In this document: positions 9,601 to 18,809 of the stretch, in pieces
How positions within the stretch are numbered: the first letter of the stretch is position 1
How the letters are laid out: each line of letters opens with the position of its first letter
Source of the DNA: Roseivirga sp.
GTDB taxonomy: Bacteria > Bacteroidota > Bacteroidia > Cytophagales > Cyclobacteriaceae
Length of the DNA stretch: 64,000 nucleotides
NCBI GenBank assembly: GCA_021404565.1
Contig: JAAWWF010000083.1
Coordinates: 111,840 to 175,839, forward strand
Direction: 5' to 3'
Position numbers and translations under genes: made by a program
The notes under the pieces: model-generated
What the model was told of the DNA's origin: nothing
Databases searched by the model: none
What the model saw: the letters and a program-made list of their open reading frames with translations, nothing else

Positions 9601-12600
9601 TACCATCCGTGGTCAGATTGTTCCCTCCAAAGTCTGATATCTCATTATTGTTATTTGTATAGCTAATGGTGAGCTGCGTTACGGCTGTGCTCAGATCGGC
9701 TACTGTCAAAACAATCTGGTTATCACCTGCGATACCATCGGCCTGGGCACTTACGGTAAAAGGCGTATTGTTATCATCTACTATGGTGAAATCTGTCGGG
9801 TTGGTCTCATTGGTCTGTACAAGTTCGCTGAAAGTCACCGTAATTTGCGTATCACTGTTTTTTACAGCGCTTAACATCGTGGGAGCAGAATTGTCAAAAT
9901 CCGCTGTTACTCCTACCGCATCAGTTTCCACAAAGGAGCTTCCTGTAGAAGTATCTGATATCTCATTATTGTTATTGGTATAGGTGATGGTCAGGTCTCC
10001 TATGGCATTGGAGAAATCGGTAACGGTCAATACGATATCCGTATCTCCGGCAATGCCATCAGACTGTGCTGCAACGGCAAAGGTATTGCCCAGAGCATCT
10101 GTCACCACAAAATCAGTAGGATTTCCTCCATTGGTCTGTACATTCTGGCTGAAGCTTACTACAATCTCTGTATTGCTGTTCACCACAGCACTGACCATTT
10201 CCGGAATACTCATTTCTCCCAGATACCAGAACCATTCTCCGGGCTGATAGCTGGCCAGCATTACGTCTTTAATACCATCTCCATTGATATCTTCAAAATC
10301 GATGGAACCCCTGGTACGATTGCTGTGAGATTGAACTCCTAATGGATAGGCCACATCAGCCAACACATCGGAAAATTCGGCTGCTGTTGGAGTTCCGACA
10401 TTCTCAAGCACTTTTACTATTCCCTTAATGTTCTGGAAGTACATGTCATAATCACCATCCTGATCAAAATCTTCAAATACCGGAGTATCAGCACCTGTGA
10501 GCCGGTCATGAAAACCTTCAAATTTATAAAAGGGGTCAGTAGCTTGTGGTTCGATCTGAAAATCAGGGTTGGTAGCAGTACCTACATTGGTAAACAAAAC
10601 CACAAAACGATGGAAAGAAAGGATGAGATCCTGATCTCCGTCATTGTCCAGGTCGGCAAATGCGGTGGAAGGCGATCTCAGATTTCTTTCATCCTGAAAC
10701 TCTCTGTTGTCTATCACAATGGTCTCTACATTTTTCAGGCCAATGGTACTGTTATCTACCAGGGTAAAAACCGGGTTGGTAGCACTACCTGTGTTCTTCA
10801 GGTAGGTAAACACATCAGTCAGGTTAGAATTAGCCTGGGTATGACCAAAATTAAAAGTAGAACCTAAAATCAGGTCGAGGTCACCATCTGCATCCAGGTC
10901 GATAAAGTTTGGACGCGTTCTGTTACTCAGGAATGGTTCATGTGTCCCCACTAAGGCTTCCAGAGCAGGCAAGACCGACTGCTCCCACAGGGGGGTATCA
11001 GCCGTGCCTTTATTTTCATAATAAATCAGTTTTCCACTGATACCGGTCGAGAGAAAATCGACATCCCCATCACCATCTATGTCTCCCAGGGTCACATTGT
11101 TTACCACTCCATACAGAGTAGGCATTGTGAGTAGTTCCAAACCTCCGGAATTCGTACCGGGAGGGTCGATAAAAGACCCTCCTCCCTGGTAGGTCCATTT
11201 CATATTTCCTGTGAGCCTGTTCGTTTCAGGTACCGACTGGATCATTGGAATACCGATCGCATCACTCAATAATGGATTCCCGCCAAAATCTTTAACTAAC
11301 TCCGTGTTGTTTACATAAGTCAGCGTGACGGTGCCTTCTGCAATTCTAAGCCCATGCACGGTCAGGACAATTTCATTGTCACCTGGAATAACATCTTCCA
11401 ATGCGGTTACTTCAAAGTTATCTCCCTGACTGTCAGTTACCACAAAGTTGGCAGCAGTATCATCTCCCAGTTGAACGGGTTCATTGAACGTGACCGTAAC
11501 TTTATGATATTCCAATCTCTCAGCACTTATCATCGCGGGAGCAACATTGTCTGTATCAATCACTACTCCGTAGGGATCTGAGGGCACCGCAACGCTGCCG
11601 GTTGCAGCATCGCTGATCTCATTATTGTTATTGGTGTATTGTACCCTGAGGTCGCCAATGGCCGTACTCAGATTTGCGACAGTTAATACAATGTCTGTAT
11701 CTCCGGCCGTACCGTCTGCCTGGGCCGTGACAGCAAAGTCATTCCCCAATCCATCCGTCACACTAAAGTCTCCGGGATTGCCCCCATTGGTCTGTACATT
11801 TTGGGAAAAACTCAGGGTAACTTGCGTATTGCTGTTTTTCACAGCGCCTGCCAATACATCGGAAGTAGGCTTGAGTGTTGCATTTAATCTGATATCATCA
11901 TACCCCATCCGCACGCTGCTCGTGGCCAGTAACCTGAGTCGGACAAATTGGGTACCTTCCGGTACACTTAGTACTACCTCTTCCCACTCTCTTCGGCTAT
12001 TCCCTAAACTTTCCGCATTGTCAGGCAATACATTACCAGTTACCACCAATGGCGAAAAGTCGCTGGCATGATCATAGATCACTTCATAGCCCAGATTGGC
12101 ATTGTGGCTGTTTTGGTCCTGCCTGTTAAACTGAAAACTTAACCTGAGCTGATCCAGATCGGTAACATCTATGGCTTCAAAAGTCAATGCGTGAAAGCCC
12201 TCATTTTCTATTCTGCTTGATCTGCCGAAATGGTTATCAGCCAGGTCATGGGCCAGCCAGAAAAAAGCACCTTCTGCACCGGCAGTAATATCTCTGTAGC
12301 TATTGGCTTTGGCCCATACAAAATCACCTACCCCATCTACTGGACTGCCATCTACGTCAAGGCTTCCATCTGAGTTATAGGTTACAGGATCAGAAAGAAA
12401 ATTCCAGTTGTCGCTGAATGCTGATTCAAAGCTCTGTTTAAACCAGATGCGCTGGATCAATCTTCCGGTCAGGTCTGCTTCCAGCACTTCACCGGGCAGG
12501 CTGACAATGGCATCAGCACTGTTGGCATAGGTGAGGGTAAGGTTACCGGTGGCCATACTTAAATCAGCCGTTTCCAGCTCAATAATTGAATCGTCTTCTT

Positions 12601-15600
12601 CAGAAAGGACAGCAGTGGCAACGGCATATACTATGCCTGCATCATCGGTGATATTAAAGTCAGAAGGATCAAGTCCATTAATGGACACTGTTTCGCTCAT
12701 ATCCAGTATAACCTGAGTATCTGTATACTGAATGGCACCGTTTATTTGTAAAAATGGTAATACGGGCACAGGTGTATCTGTGGTTTCCAGTAATAGCGAC
12801 CCCGAGACAAAATCACTTACTTCATCATTATTGTTCGTATAAGTCAGGGAGAGTTCTCCTACTGCTCCGGATAAGTCAGCGGTAGCGAGTACCAACTGAT
12901 TATCTCCGGCTGTACCATCTGCCTGGCTGATAATATTATAGGTAGTACCCATTTCATCAGCTAACACGAAATCTCCGGGATTGCCAGCATGGGTTCTTAC
13001 AGGCAAATTGAATAATAAAGTGATTTCTGTATTTCCGTCCCAACGGGCATATTGCAGAGCTAATTCTTCTTCTACTTCCACTCCCACATCATCGGTGGCG
13101 AGATCATTATGACCAAAATCAAATATGCCACCGCGGTAGTTTCCGTAGGTAATGGTCACTATTCCCAAATCTGACCTGATCCCTCCATTGACCGTGAGCG
13201 TCAACAAATTATCCTTGGCCACATTATCTATGGCTATCGGAGTCACGAGCGTTTGACTGAATTGGTACTTAAGTCTGAAGTCACCACTATTATGAATCAA
13301 AAGCTGCACGGGTTCGCTCAATACCAGGGTTATTTCGGTATCGGAGCTTTTCAGAGCCGAAAGCATGACAGGAGCCGTTTGATCCAGGTCTACTACTACG
13401 CCCTCATTGTCCGTAAGTACGGCATCCAGTCCCGTATCAAAATCTGCAACCTCATTGTTATTATTGGTATAAGTTACCTGCAAGTCGCCCACCGCCATAC
13501 TGAAGTCGGCCACAGTAAGCAGAATATCTGTATCGCCTGATGTGACATCGGCCTGAGCAGATACCGGATAGTCATTTCCACAACCATCGGTTACGGTAAA
13601 ATCTGTCGGATTACCACCATTGGTTTGTACATTGAGTGTAAAACTGACCAAGATCTGGTTAGTACCTACCGGTGTAGCCAAAGTCATTTTAGGAGGAAGT
13701 AGTACTATAACGCCTGTGGCATCAGTAGCGAGGTCATTGCCTCCAAAATCACTGATCTCTGCATTCGTATTGATGTAGGTAAGGGTCAGGTCTCCTTCTG
13801 CGTCTGAGATATCGGCTACCGTTAATACAATTTGCCGGTCTTCTGTTGTGCCATCTGCCTGCTGTGTGACTCCATAGTTTGTACCCGCTTCATCTACCAG
13901 GGTAAAATCACCGGGATTCCCTCCCTGGGTTCTTACCACATCATCAAAAGTGACGGTAATCTGTGTATTAGTATTTCTTTTGGCCCCGACTATAACAGGT
14001 GCATCGGTATCAGCATCCACGATGACTCCGGCAGCATTGGAAGTAGCAATATCCACCCCGGTGGCAAAGTCTGTGATCTCATTATTGTTATTAAGATAGC
14101 TGAGGTTTAAATCTCCTATAGCCGTGCCCAGGTCGGATACGGTCAGTACAATATCCGTATCTCCTGCAGTTCCATCAGCCTGAGCGGTTACCGCAAAATC
14201 GGTGCCCAGGGCATCTTTTACCACAAAGTCTCCGGGGTTGCCACCATTGGTACGCACATTAGCAGTAAAGCTAGCGGTCAGCTTTGTATCACTGTCTTTG
14301 ATGCCACTGGCCAGAGAAAATAAGGCTTCAGAAGGCCCAAAGAAATAAGCGGCTCCAGCCAGGCTAAGAGGATTTTCTCCCCTCAGGTCGGTGCGCTGGT
14401 TTTGTGCTCCAATGAGCATATTGGGACCATCTATAGAGATATCCCGCCCAAACTGGTCACTAAGGCTTCTGTCTGAAGGAACAATTTTCCTGACTTGTGA
14501 CCAACTTCCATCAGCGGCCTGTTCAAAGAGGTAAACCGCCCCCGCCTGAGTGATTTCTTTGGTACCATTGGCATCTGTCTCATTGATAGGACTGCCTATT
14601 GCAGCAAAGCTACCTTTGATCTCCACTCCCAAACCAAAGGTTTCTTCTTCTCCCCGGTCAGAAGCTACCAACTTGGCTACCTGCGACCAGGTATCATCAA
14701 CAGCTCTTTCAAAGATATAGGCGGAACCACTTCTGTTGATGGTGTTGGCACCATTCTCATCTTCACTCTCAAAATGTGCACTGGCTATGATCAGGTTGCC
14801 GCTCATGGCCAATTGGTGGCCCAGGAGGTCGGCCTCGTCCCTGTCTGCATGTACCAGTTTCTGAGAGAAGATCCAGGTGCCTGATGCTTCTCTTTTATAA
14901 ACATATACCGCGCCTGCCGAGAGTATAGTATTGGCCTCATTGGCATCTTCATCCTCACCATAAGCGCTGATAGCCGCATAATCTCCGTCAATGGCTACTC
15001 CTGAGCCAAAGCGGTCTTCAATGGTTTGCACAGGTGATACAATTTTCTGTACCTGTGCCCAGCTACCATCAGGTGCTTTTTCGAAAATATAAGCCGACCC
15101 GGCATTTCTGATATTGCCCTGACCATTCTCATCCGTATCATCAACATAAGCAGATACAACAATATAGTCTCCACTTATGGCTACTTCATTTCCGAAGCCA
15201 CTACTTTGCGTACCATCTGAAGCACCTATTTTTTTTTTTTCAGACCAGGTACCGTCAGGGGCTTTTTCATAGATATAAGCGGCTCCGGCTCTTACTGTGG
15301 TGTTTTGTCCGTTGACAAAGCCGTTGGCACTGGGGGCTCCCACCACAATATAATCTCCGCTAATCCCTACTGAAGTACCAAAACGGGCACCAGCCGATCT
15401 GTCAGAGGCTACTATCTTCTGTACCTCTTCCCAATTACCTTCATTTTCTTCTTTGAAGATATAAACCGAGCCTGCATCCTGCACGGTATTCTGACCGTTT
15501 TCATCTTCTTCTTCTGTAATACTGGCGACAACCGCATAACCACCATCCATATCGAGATCAGCACTAAAAAAGTCACCTGCCGCCCTGTCAGATGCAGTAA

Positions 15601-17731
15601 TCTTGGCAAATTCATCCCAGTCTGACCTCATGGCAATTTCTCCCCTCAACGGGCTTTCTTTGGGTACACCGGCCTGGTTACCATCATGAGGGGTTACCTC
15701 AAAGCTGATATATTTACCGATATCGGCAGAGGTTTGCAGGTAACTAATGCCTGTAGCCCCGGCAATGGCTGCTTTATTTCTTCCGGTCGCATCATCAGAC
15801 CGGTACCATTGGTAGGTTGAACCACTTTCAGTATCTCCGTCAGCATCGAAGTATCTGTAACTCCCTGTGGCGGCTTTACCTTCACTCAGTACTCCACTGA
15901 ATGTCACAAAACCGGCTGACGGTGCTCTTTGAGGGGTGGTTGTGGGAGCCGGGCCAAAGAAATATATGGCACCGGCATCTTCCAAAGGATCGGCTTCTGA
16001 TGCCCCGTATTGCTCGCTGGGTGCTCCTACTATTACATGGTCTCCTGTGATTGCAACTGAAAAGCCAAATTCGGCTCTTTCATTGCGTCTGCTGGGAGCT
16101 ACCATTTTTTTCACTTCTGTCCAGCCTGAGGCTTCTTTTCGAAAAAGGAAAGCCGCTCCGGGTGATGTATTGGCCAGGTTTTCAGCATTCTCATCTAATT
16201 GGTTACCATAAGAGCCAATGATGGCCTTGTCACCATCCACCGAAACCGACCAGCCAAAAAAGCCGGTTGTATTCCGGTCTGAAGAAACGAGTTTTACTTC
16301 CTCGGTCCAGGTATCATTATTTTGGTTGAAAACATATACTGCGCCTGCGGCAAACTTGAAGTCACCTCCATTGGCATCGAGTTGTTCTCTGTGGCTTCCC
16401 ACCATCAGCACATCACCGTCCATATCCATGCCAATACCAAAATTATCACTATTGCCCCGGTCTGAGGCCACTACTTTCTGATGAAAAGACCAGGTTTTGT
16501 CTGTGTTCTCTTTAAAAATATAGGCAGCTCCTGCATTATTAATGGTGGCTCCTTCATTCTCGTCTTCATCATCAAATATGGCCCCCACGGCAGCATAGCC
16601 CTCGCCCATCGCTACTGTATGACCAAAGCGGTCTCTGCTATTGGTACCATTGGGGTTGTCGACCCGTTGCACCTCCATCCATGTATCGTCAGGTTGTTTT
16701 CCAAAAATATAGGCTGTCCCAAGCTCACCACTGATTCCGGAACCATCAGCCGAACCGACTATGGCAAAATCGCCATTCATTGACAAAGAAAAGCCAAACC
16801 TACCCAGCCTCGCAGGGTCAATAGAGCCGGTTATCTGTTGAACTTCAGACCATATGCCTGTCCCGGTGTCTCTCTGAAAAACGTAAACCACACCAAGGTG
16901 AGGTGAAATGAAATTCAGGTTGGCTCCTACCATAGCGAAGTCTCCACTGATGGCTACTGAAAAACCAAACTGATCACCAGCTTCAGCATCGGAAGCTACC
17001 AGTCTCTGAAATTCGGACCAGTTGCCATCGGCATCTCTTTTATAGATGTAGGCGGCTCCGGCATCTTCCATATTTCCACTATCTTCCTTGTAGACTCCCA
17101 CGATAGCATATTCTCCATCAATAGCCACTTTAGAACCAAATGACTGACCTTCATCACGTTGAGAAGAGGTTATTTTAGTGATCTCATCCCAATCTGTAGC
17201 AGCCGAAACAGCCCCTGCAAGATCACTCTCCACGGCCAGTCCGGTTTCTCCTCCACTTCGTGGAGTAACTTCAAAGCTGAAGTATTTTCCAAGGTCGTTG
17301 ATTGTCAGCTGGTAGGTCAATGCTGTAGCCCCGGCCACCGCTACTTTTCCTGTACCGTCAATATCATCTGAGCGATACCACTGATAAGTCGTTCCGGATT
17401 CGGGATCATTGTCATCATCAGAATAGCTGTAAGTACCTGCCAATGTCTTGCCTATGTTTAGTGGCCCAATGATGGCCACCTGCGTGGCCCTTGGCAGAGC
17501 AGAGGGATTGGATAAGTCAAGATGATTTCGTTCAGGTCTACTTATTATCTTACCTGTTTCTCCTATAATCTCCGTAAACCCGTTACCCGCCCTGGCATGG
17601 GCAGTAACAGCAAAAAACAGCATTAAAATGACCAGTTTCACCAGAGGTGACCATGGTTTAAATGAAAGGCCAAATAATTTACCGGAGCTGTCACCCCGGA
17701 AAACCGGCTCTTTGTTGTAAAAAATATGCAT
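6647..17731 (-). CDS. Giant multidomain surface/secreted protein with T9SS type A sorting domain
   Basis: 3,694 residues. Residues 30-47 are a hydrophobic signal segment (VKLVILMLFFAVTAHARA) behind an unusually long start. Order (residues approximate): Ig-like 80-180; FG-GAP/integrin-type repeats 190-590; Ig-like 600-690; more FG-GAP repeats 700-1130 (FGSSVAISGDYIVVGA-like); ten copies of an about 95-residue beta domain (NTQVTLSFSQNVQTNGGNPG type) between 1135 and 2720, interrupted by a MAM/jelly-roll-like domain 1757-1947 and a VCBS/FG-GAP propeller 2174-2504; four Ig-like repeats 2724-3097; two further Ig-like domains; a cadherin-like domain 3400-3507; an ASH-like domain 3507-3600; and a type A sorting domain 3610-3694 (VYPNPATDIVTIDLS). 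FG-GAP loops carry DxDxDG-like calcium sites. Likely an adhesin exported by the type IX system; no enzyme domain was seen. Confidence 0.93.
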   Translation of the reverse strand: MHIFYNKEPVFRGDSSGKLFGLSFKPWSPLVKLVILMLFFAVTAHARAGNGFTEIIGETGKIISRPERNHLDLSNPSALPRATQVAIIGPLNIGKTLAGTYSYSDDDNDPESGTTYQWYRSDDIDGTGKVAVAGATALTYQLTINDLGKYFSFEVTPRSGGETGLAVESDLAGAVSAATDWDEITKITSSQRDEGQSFGSKVAIDGEYAIVGVYKEDSGNMEDAGAAYIYKRDADGNWSEFQRLVASDAEAGDQFGFSVAISGDFAMVGANLNFISPHLGVVYVFQRDTGTGIWSEVQQITGSIDPARLGRFGFSLSMNGDFAIVGSADGSGISGELGTAYIFGKQPDDTWMEVQRVDNPNGTNSRDRFGHTVAMGEGYAAVGAIFDDEDENEGATINNAGAAYIFKENTDKTWSFHQKVVASDRGNSDNFGIGMDMDGDVLMVGSHREQLDANGGDFKFAAGAVYVFNQNNDTWTEEVKLVSSDRNTTGFFGWSVSVDGDKAIIGSYGNQLDENAENLANTSPGAAFLFRKEASGWTEVKKMVAPSRRNERAEFGFSVAITGDHVIVGAPSEQYGASEADPLEDAGAIYFFGPAPTTTPQRAPSAGFVTFSGVLSEGKAATGSYRYFDADGDTESGSTYQWYRSDDATGRNKAAIAGATGISYLQTSADIGKYISFEVTPHDGNQAGVPKESPLRGEIAMRSDWDEFAKITASDRAAGDFFSADLDMDGGYAVVASITEEEDENGQNTVQDAGSVYIFKEENEGNWEEVQKIVASDRSAGARFGTSVGISGDYIVVGAPSANGFVNGQNTTVRAGAAYIYEKAPDGTWSEKKKIGASDGTQSSGFGNEVAISGDYIVVSAYVDDTDENGQGNIRNAGSAYIFEKAPDGSWAQVQKIVSPVQTIEDRFGSGVAIDGDYAAISAYGEDEDANEANTILSAGAVYVYKREASGTWIFSQKLVHADRDEADLLGHQLAMSGNLIIASAHFESEDENGANTINRSGSAYIFERAVDDTWSQVAKLVASDRGEEETFGLGVEIKGSFAAIGSPINETDANGTKEITQAGAVYLFEQAADGSWSQVRKIVPSDRSLSDQFGRDISIDGPNMLIGAQNQRTDLRGENPLSLAGAAYFFGPSEALFSLASGIKDSDTKLTASFTANVRTNGGNPGDFVVKDALGTDFAVTAQADGTAGDTDIVLTVSDLGTAIGDLNLSYLNNNNEITDFATGVDIATSNAAGVIVDADTDAPVIVGAKRNTNTQITVTFDDVVRTQGGNPGDFTLVDEAGTNYGVTQQADGTTEDRQIVLTVADISDAEGDLTLTYINTNAEISDFGGNDLATDATGVIVLLPPKMTLATPVGTNQILVSFTLNVQTNGGNPTDFTVTDGCGNDYPVSAQADVTSGDTDILLTVADFSMAVGDLQVTYTNNNNEVADFDTGLDAVLTDNEGVVVDLDQTAPVMLSALKSSDTEITLVLSEPVQLLIHNSGDFRLKYQFSQTLVTPIAIDNVAKDNLLTLTVNGGIRSDLGIVTITYGNYRGGIFDFGHNDLATDDVGVEVEEELALQYARWDGNTEITLLFNLPVRTHAGNPGDFVLADEMGTTYNIISQADGTAGDNQLVLATADLSGAVGELSLTYTNNNDEVSDFVSGSLLLETTDTPVPVLPFLQINGAIQYTDTQVILDMSETVSINGLDPSDFNITDDAGIVYAVATAVLSEEDDSIIELETADLSMATGNLTLTYANSADAIVSLPGEVLEADLTGRLIQRIWFKQSFESAFSDNWNFLSDPVTYNSDGSLDVDGSPVDGVGDFVWAKANSYRDITAGAEGAFFWLAHDLADNHFGRSSRIENEGFHALTFEAIDVTDLDQLRLSFQFNRQDQNSHNANLGYEVIYDHASDFSPLVVTGNVLPDNAESLGNSRREWEEVVLSVPEGTQFVRLRLLATSSVRMGYDDIRLNATLKPTSDVLAGAVKNSNTQVTLSFSQNVQTNGGNPGDFSVTDGLGNDFAVTAQADGTAGDTDIVLTVANLSTAIGDLRVQYTNNNNEISDAATGSVAVPSDPYGVVIDTDNVAPAMISAERLEYHKVTVTFNEPVQLGDDTAANFVVTDSQGDNFEVTALEDVIPGDNEIVLTVHGLRIAEGTVTLTYVNNTELVKDFGGNPLLSDAIGIPMIQSVPETNRLTGNMKWTYQGGGSFIDPPGTNSGGLELLTMPTLYGVVNNVTLGDIDGDGDVDFLSTGISGKLIYYENKGTADTPLWEQSVLPALEALVGTHEPFLSNRTRPNFIDLDADGDLDLILGSTFNFGHTQANSNLTDVFTYLKNTGSATNPVFTLVDNSTIGLKNVETIVIDNREFQDERNLRSPSTAFADLDNDGDQDLILSFHRFVVLFTNVGTATNPDFQIEPQATDPFYKFEGFHDRLTGADTPVFEDFDQDGDYDMYFQNIKGIVKVLENVGTPTAAEFSDVLADVAYPLGVQSHSNRTRGSIDFEDINGDGIKDVMLASYQPGEWFWYLGEMSIPEMVSAVVNSNTEIVVSFSQNVQTNGGNPTDFVVTDALGNTFAVAAQSDGIAGDTDIVLTVTDFSNAIGDLTITYTNNNNEISDTSTGSSFVETDAVGVTADFDNSAPTMLSAVKNSDTQITVTFSELVQTNETNPTDFTIVDDNNTPFTVSAQADGIAGDNQIVLTVADLSTAVTQLTISYTNNNNEISDFGGNNLTTDGTGVVILLDVIPPDVTLTTMANDPHSGVFDITVTFTEDVMNIATGDFIVTNGSATAISGSGGVYVVTITPAADGTVTVNLPANSVQDLAGNDNTASNTITLENDETAPTVTITSIASDPIAGAFDITITFSEAVTGFDGSDISVGNGVTGNFAGSGTSYTATITPSADGAVTVDINTGAAEDTAGNDNAAATQFSIENDETDPTVTISTTAGDPVSGAFTASFTFDEAVTDFTLGDISVGNGTASSFAGSGTSYTVTITPSADGTVTVDVPANVAQDGAGNDNTAATQLSIENDEIAPTVTITSTANDPINGVFDITLTFSEDITGLGLADLTLLNSTAANLSGSGAVYTVTVTPTGDGAVTIDLAAASAQDAAGNDNTAAAQFSIQADLTAPATPVITSMSDDTGSDSADNITSDNTLIFAGTAEANSTVEVFIDGSSIGTTTTDGSGGWSYNHSATTLADASYSITANATDAATNTSTLSTVLALTVDTVTPVDPVLSGISDDNGISSTDIITNDPTLIYTGTAEPFATIIVGAGPFTLQTTTADANGDWTADVTFRPFSSSITIFITATDAAGNASPNTNTFLITIDTVVPTVQSITRADPNPTAASSVDYTVTFSEEVHGLSTSNFSLALTDTQSANVASVSASSGTSITVTVDNITGEGSFGLILSDISGITDVAGNVLGATFTGEVYNTNFTPTDISLSASSILENNAIGDVVAMLSSTDDDAGDTHTYSLVAGTGDTDNASFTIAGDELKAAEAFDLETKASYNIRIQTDDGRGGTFEKAFTITIDNVAEADLRITGNNDIPATPLGITTTFDIIIHNDGDATLNVSSILYPTAFGGPVSGITVAPASSQTVTLNFTPTVAQVYTGDVTIITNGGTGILTVTADGAIITSVDNGLLKAESINVYPNPATDIVTIDLSKYNGRALDIQLYDMSGIKTFDISQYKEPTLKLDVSQYHNGLYLVQFTDGSSTVQKKIMIRK
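15229..15240 (-). repeat. Homopolymer of 12 A (coding strand) inside the giant gene
   Basis: The coding strand reads GAA AAA AAA AAA ATA: 12 consecutive A encoding Glu-Lys-Lys-Lys-Ile at about residues 831-835, between two FG-GAP repeats. The frame is intact on both sides in this copy. Runs of this length are prone to slippage during replication and transcription. Confidence 0.9.
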
Positions 17732-17769
17732 ATCAATAAAGTGTTTGGTTTAGCTTTTATTTCCTCCGT

Positions 17770-17798
17770 GTAAAGCAGCGGGCGATACCCCGGTTTAC
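17770..17798 (-). other. Hairpin in the leader of the giant gene
   Basis: GTAAA (17770-17774) pairs with TTTAC (17794-17798), with an inner CGGG/CCCG stem (17779-17782, 17789-17792). It sits about 40 bp upstream of the giant gene's ATG. No T-tract follows, so it is more likely a leader structure than a terminator. Apart from this and the palindrome at 17930, the 352-bp gap 17732-18083 shows nothing I can name. Confidence 0.4.
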
Positions 17799-17929
17799 AG
17801 GAATCATATTCATGTCATGGAGGGTGGAGAAGTGGCTAAAACCAAAAAATTGAGGCAACATCACACCTGAAAAAATAGATACAGAGGTGATAGTTGATGT
17901 AAATCTATATACTTCATCTATGCATGTAA

Positions 17930-17947
17930 ATAGACCTTAAGGTCTAT
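17930..17947. promoter_or_regulatory. Perfect 18-bp palindrome between divergent genes
   Basis: ATAGACCTTAAGGTCTAT is a perfect inverted repeat with no spacer. It lies in the divergent intergenic region, about 200 bp from the giant gene start and 137 bp from the AlkD-like gene. It looks like the binding site of a dimeric regulator; which gene it serves is unknown. Confidence 0.5.
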
Positions 17948-18083
17948 ATTTCAACTACACTGAGTCAACAAAAACTATGTATTATCTAAGATAGTCAGCA
18001 TATAATTCTGAAGAATTTTTACGAAACAGCCCATTGACTGTCCCAGGGGAAATGTTCATCTTGCCTTAGATAAATACAACCTG

Positions 18084-18809
18084 TTGAAAACGATAACTTC
18101 CAAAGCCAGCCTCTCTCCGGTGATTTCGCAACTTTCGCATTACTCAGGAAATGGTAATGTGAATGATTTTTGGAAAACACTAAATACAGACATTCTTCAG
18201 CACAAAGTGAAGTTTCCCATATTGGAGCATGTAGCCATGGAAATCAATCGGATGCTCGACAGAGAGCAGGAGAATCATTTACTGGACCAAATTGCTAAGA
18301 CAAAACACATGTCCGGTTACCCGGTCATTGGCAAACTGATACAGTTGAGACTCGATGAGGGTTTGAAAACACAGTACGACCTGGCCATTGAGCATATTGT
18401 ACAGGGGAATGAATGGTATGTATGCGATATCATCAGTGAGCGGGTTCTTGGAGAAGGAACTCTTGAAGACTTTGATACCAGCCTGAATCTGATGAAGGAC
18501 ATGGGGAACCATGGTAATTTATGGATAGAGCGGTCCATCGGCATTGCCACACACTATGCGACTAAAAAGAAATTGCCCAAAGAGCAGGTAGAACAGCTAC
18601 TATTGCTTATGATTGAGCATGCCTGGAAAACACAGTATTTTACTAAAAAGGGTATTGGCTGGGCCGGCAAAACTATCGGCAAATATCACCCTGACCTGAT
18701 TCACAAACATGTCGACCTTATGAGAAGCACAAAGCTATCGCGGTGGTTTATCAGCAAAGTCAACATCGGCTTGTCCATGGCCAAAGCAGAGCCCTTTCTT
18801 TATGAATGA
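18084..18809 (+). CDS. DNA alkylation repair-like HEAT protein (AlkD-like)
   Basis: About 241 residues, all helical, resembling the HEAT-like repeats of the AlkC/AlkD DNA glycosylase superfamily. Pairs of helices of about 35-40 residues include YPVIGKLIQLRLDEG, WYVCDIISERVLG and, near the C-terminus, the characteristic IGWAGKTIGKYHPDL segment comparable to the family's GWaLRey motif. Family role: flipping and excising cationic alkylated bases. I cannot confirm every catalytic residue. The start is uncertain: the frame opens at a TTG (18084) and no ATG exists before the one around codon 52. Its end overlaps the next gene by 8 bp, so the two are translationally coupled. Confidence 0.7.
   Translation: MKTITSKASLSPVISQLSHYSGNGNVNDFWKTLNTDILQHKVKFPILEHVAMEINRMLDREQENHLLDQIAKTKHMSGYPVIGKLIQLRLDEGLKTQYDLAIEHIVQGNEWYVCDIISERVLGEGTLEDFDTSLNLMKDMGNHGNLWIERSIGIATHYATKKKLPKEQVEQLLLLMIEHAWKTQYFTKKGIGWAGKTIGKYHPDLIHKHVDLMRSTKLSRWFISKVNIGLSMAKAEPFLYE

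Noticed and set aside
15190..15260. Possible frameshift at the 12-A tract of the giant gene
   Set aside because: The frame continues unbroken on both sides with repeats in register, so this copy is intact.
13000..17200. Apparent direct repeats in the giant gene as CRISPR or mobile element
   Set aside because: They are protein-domain repeats of FG-GAP and beta-domain units with diverged DNA, not short identical repeats with spacers.
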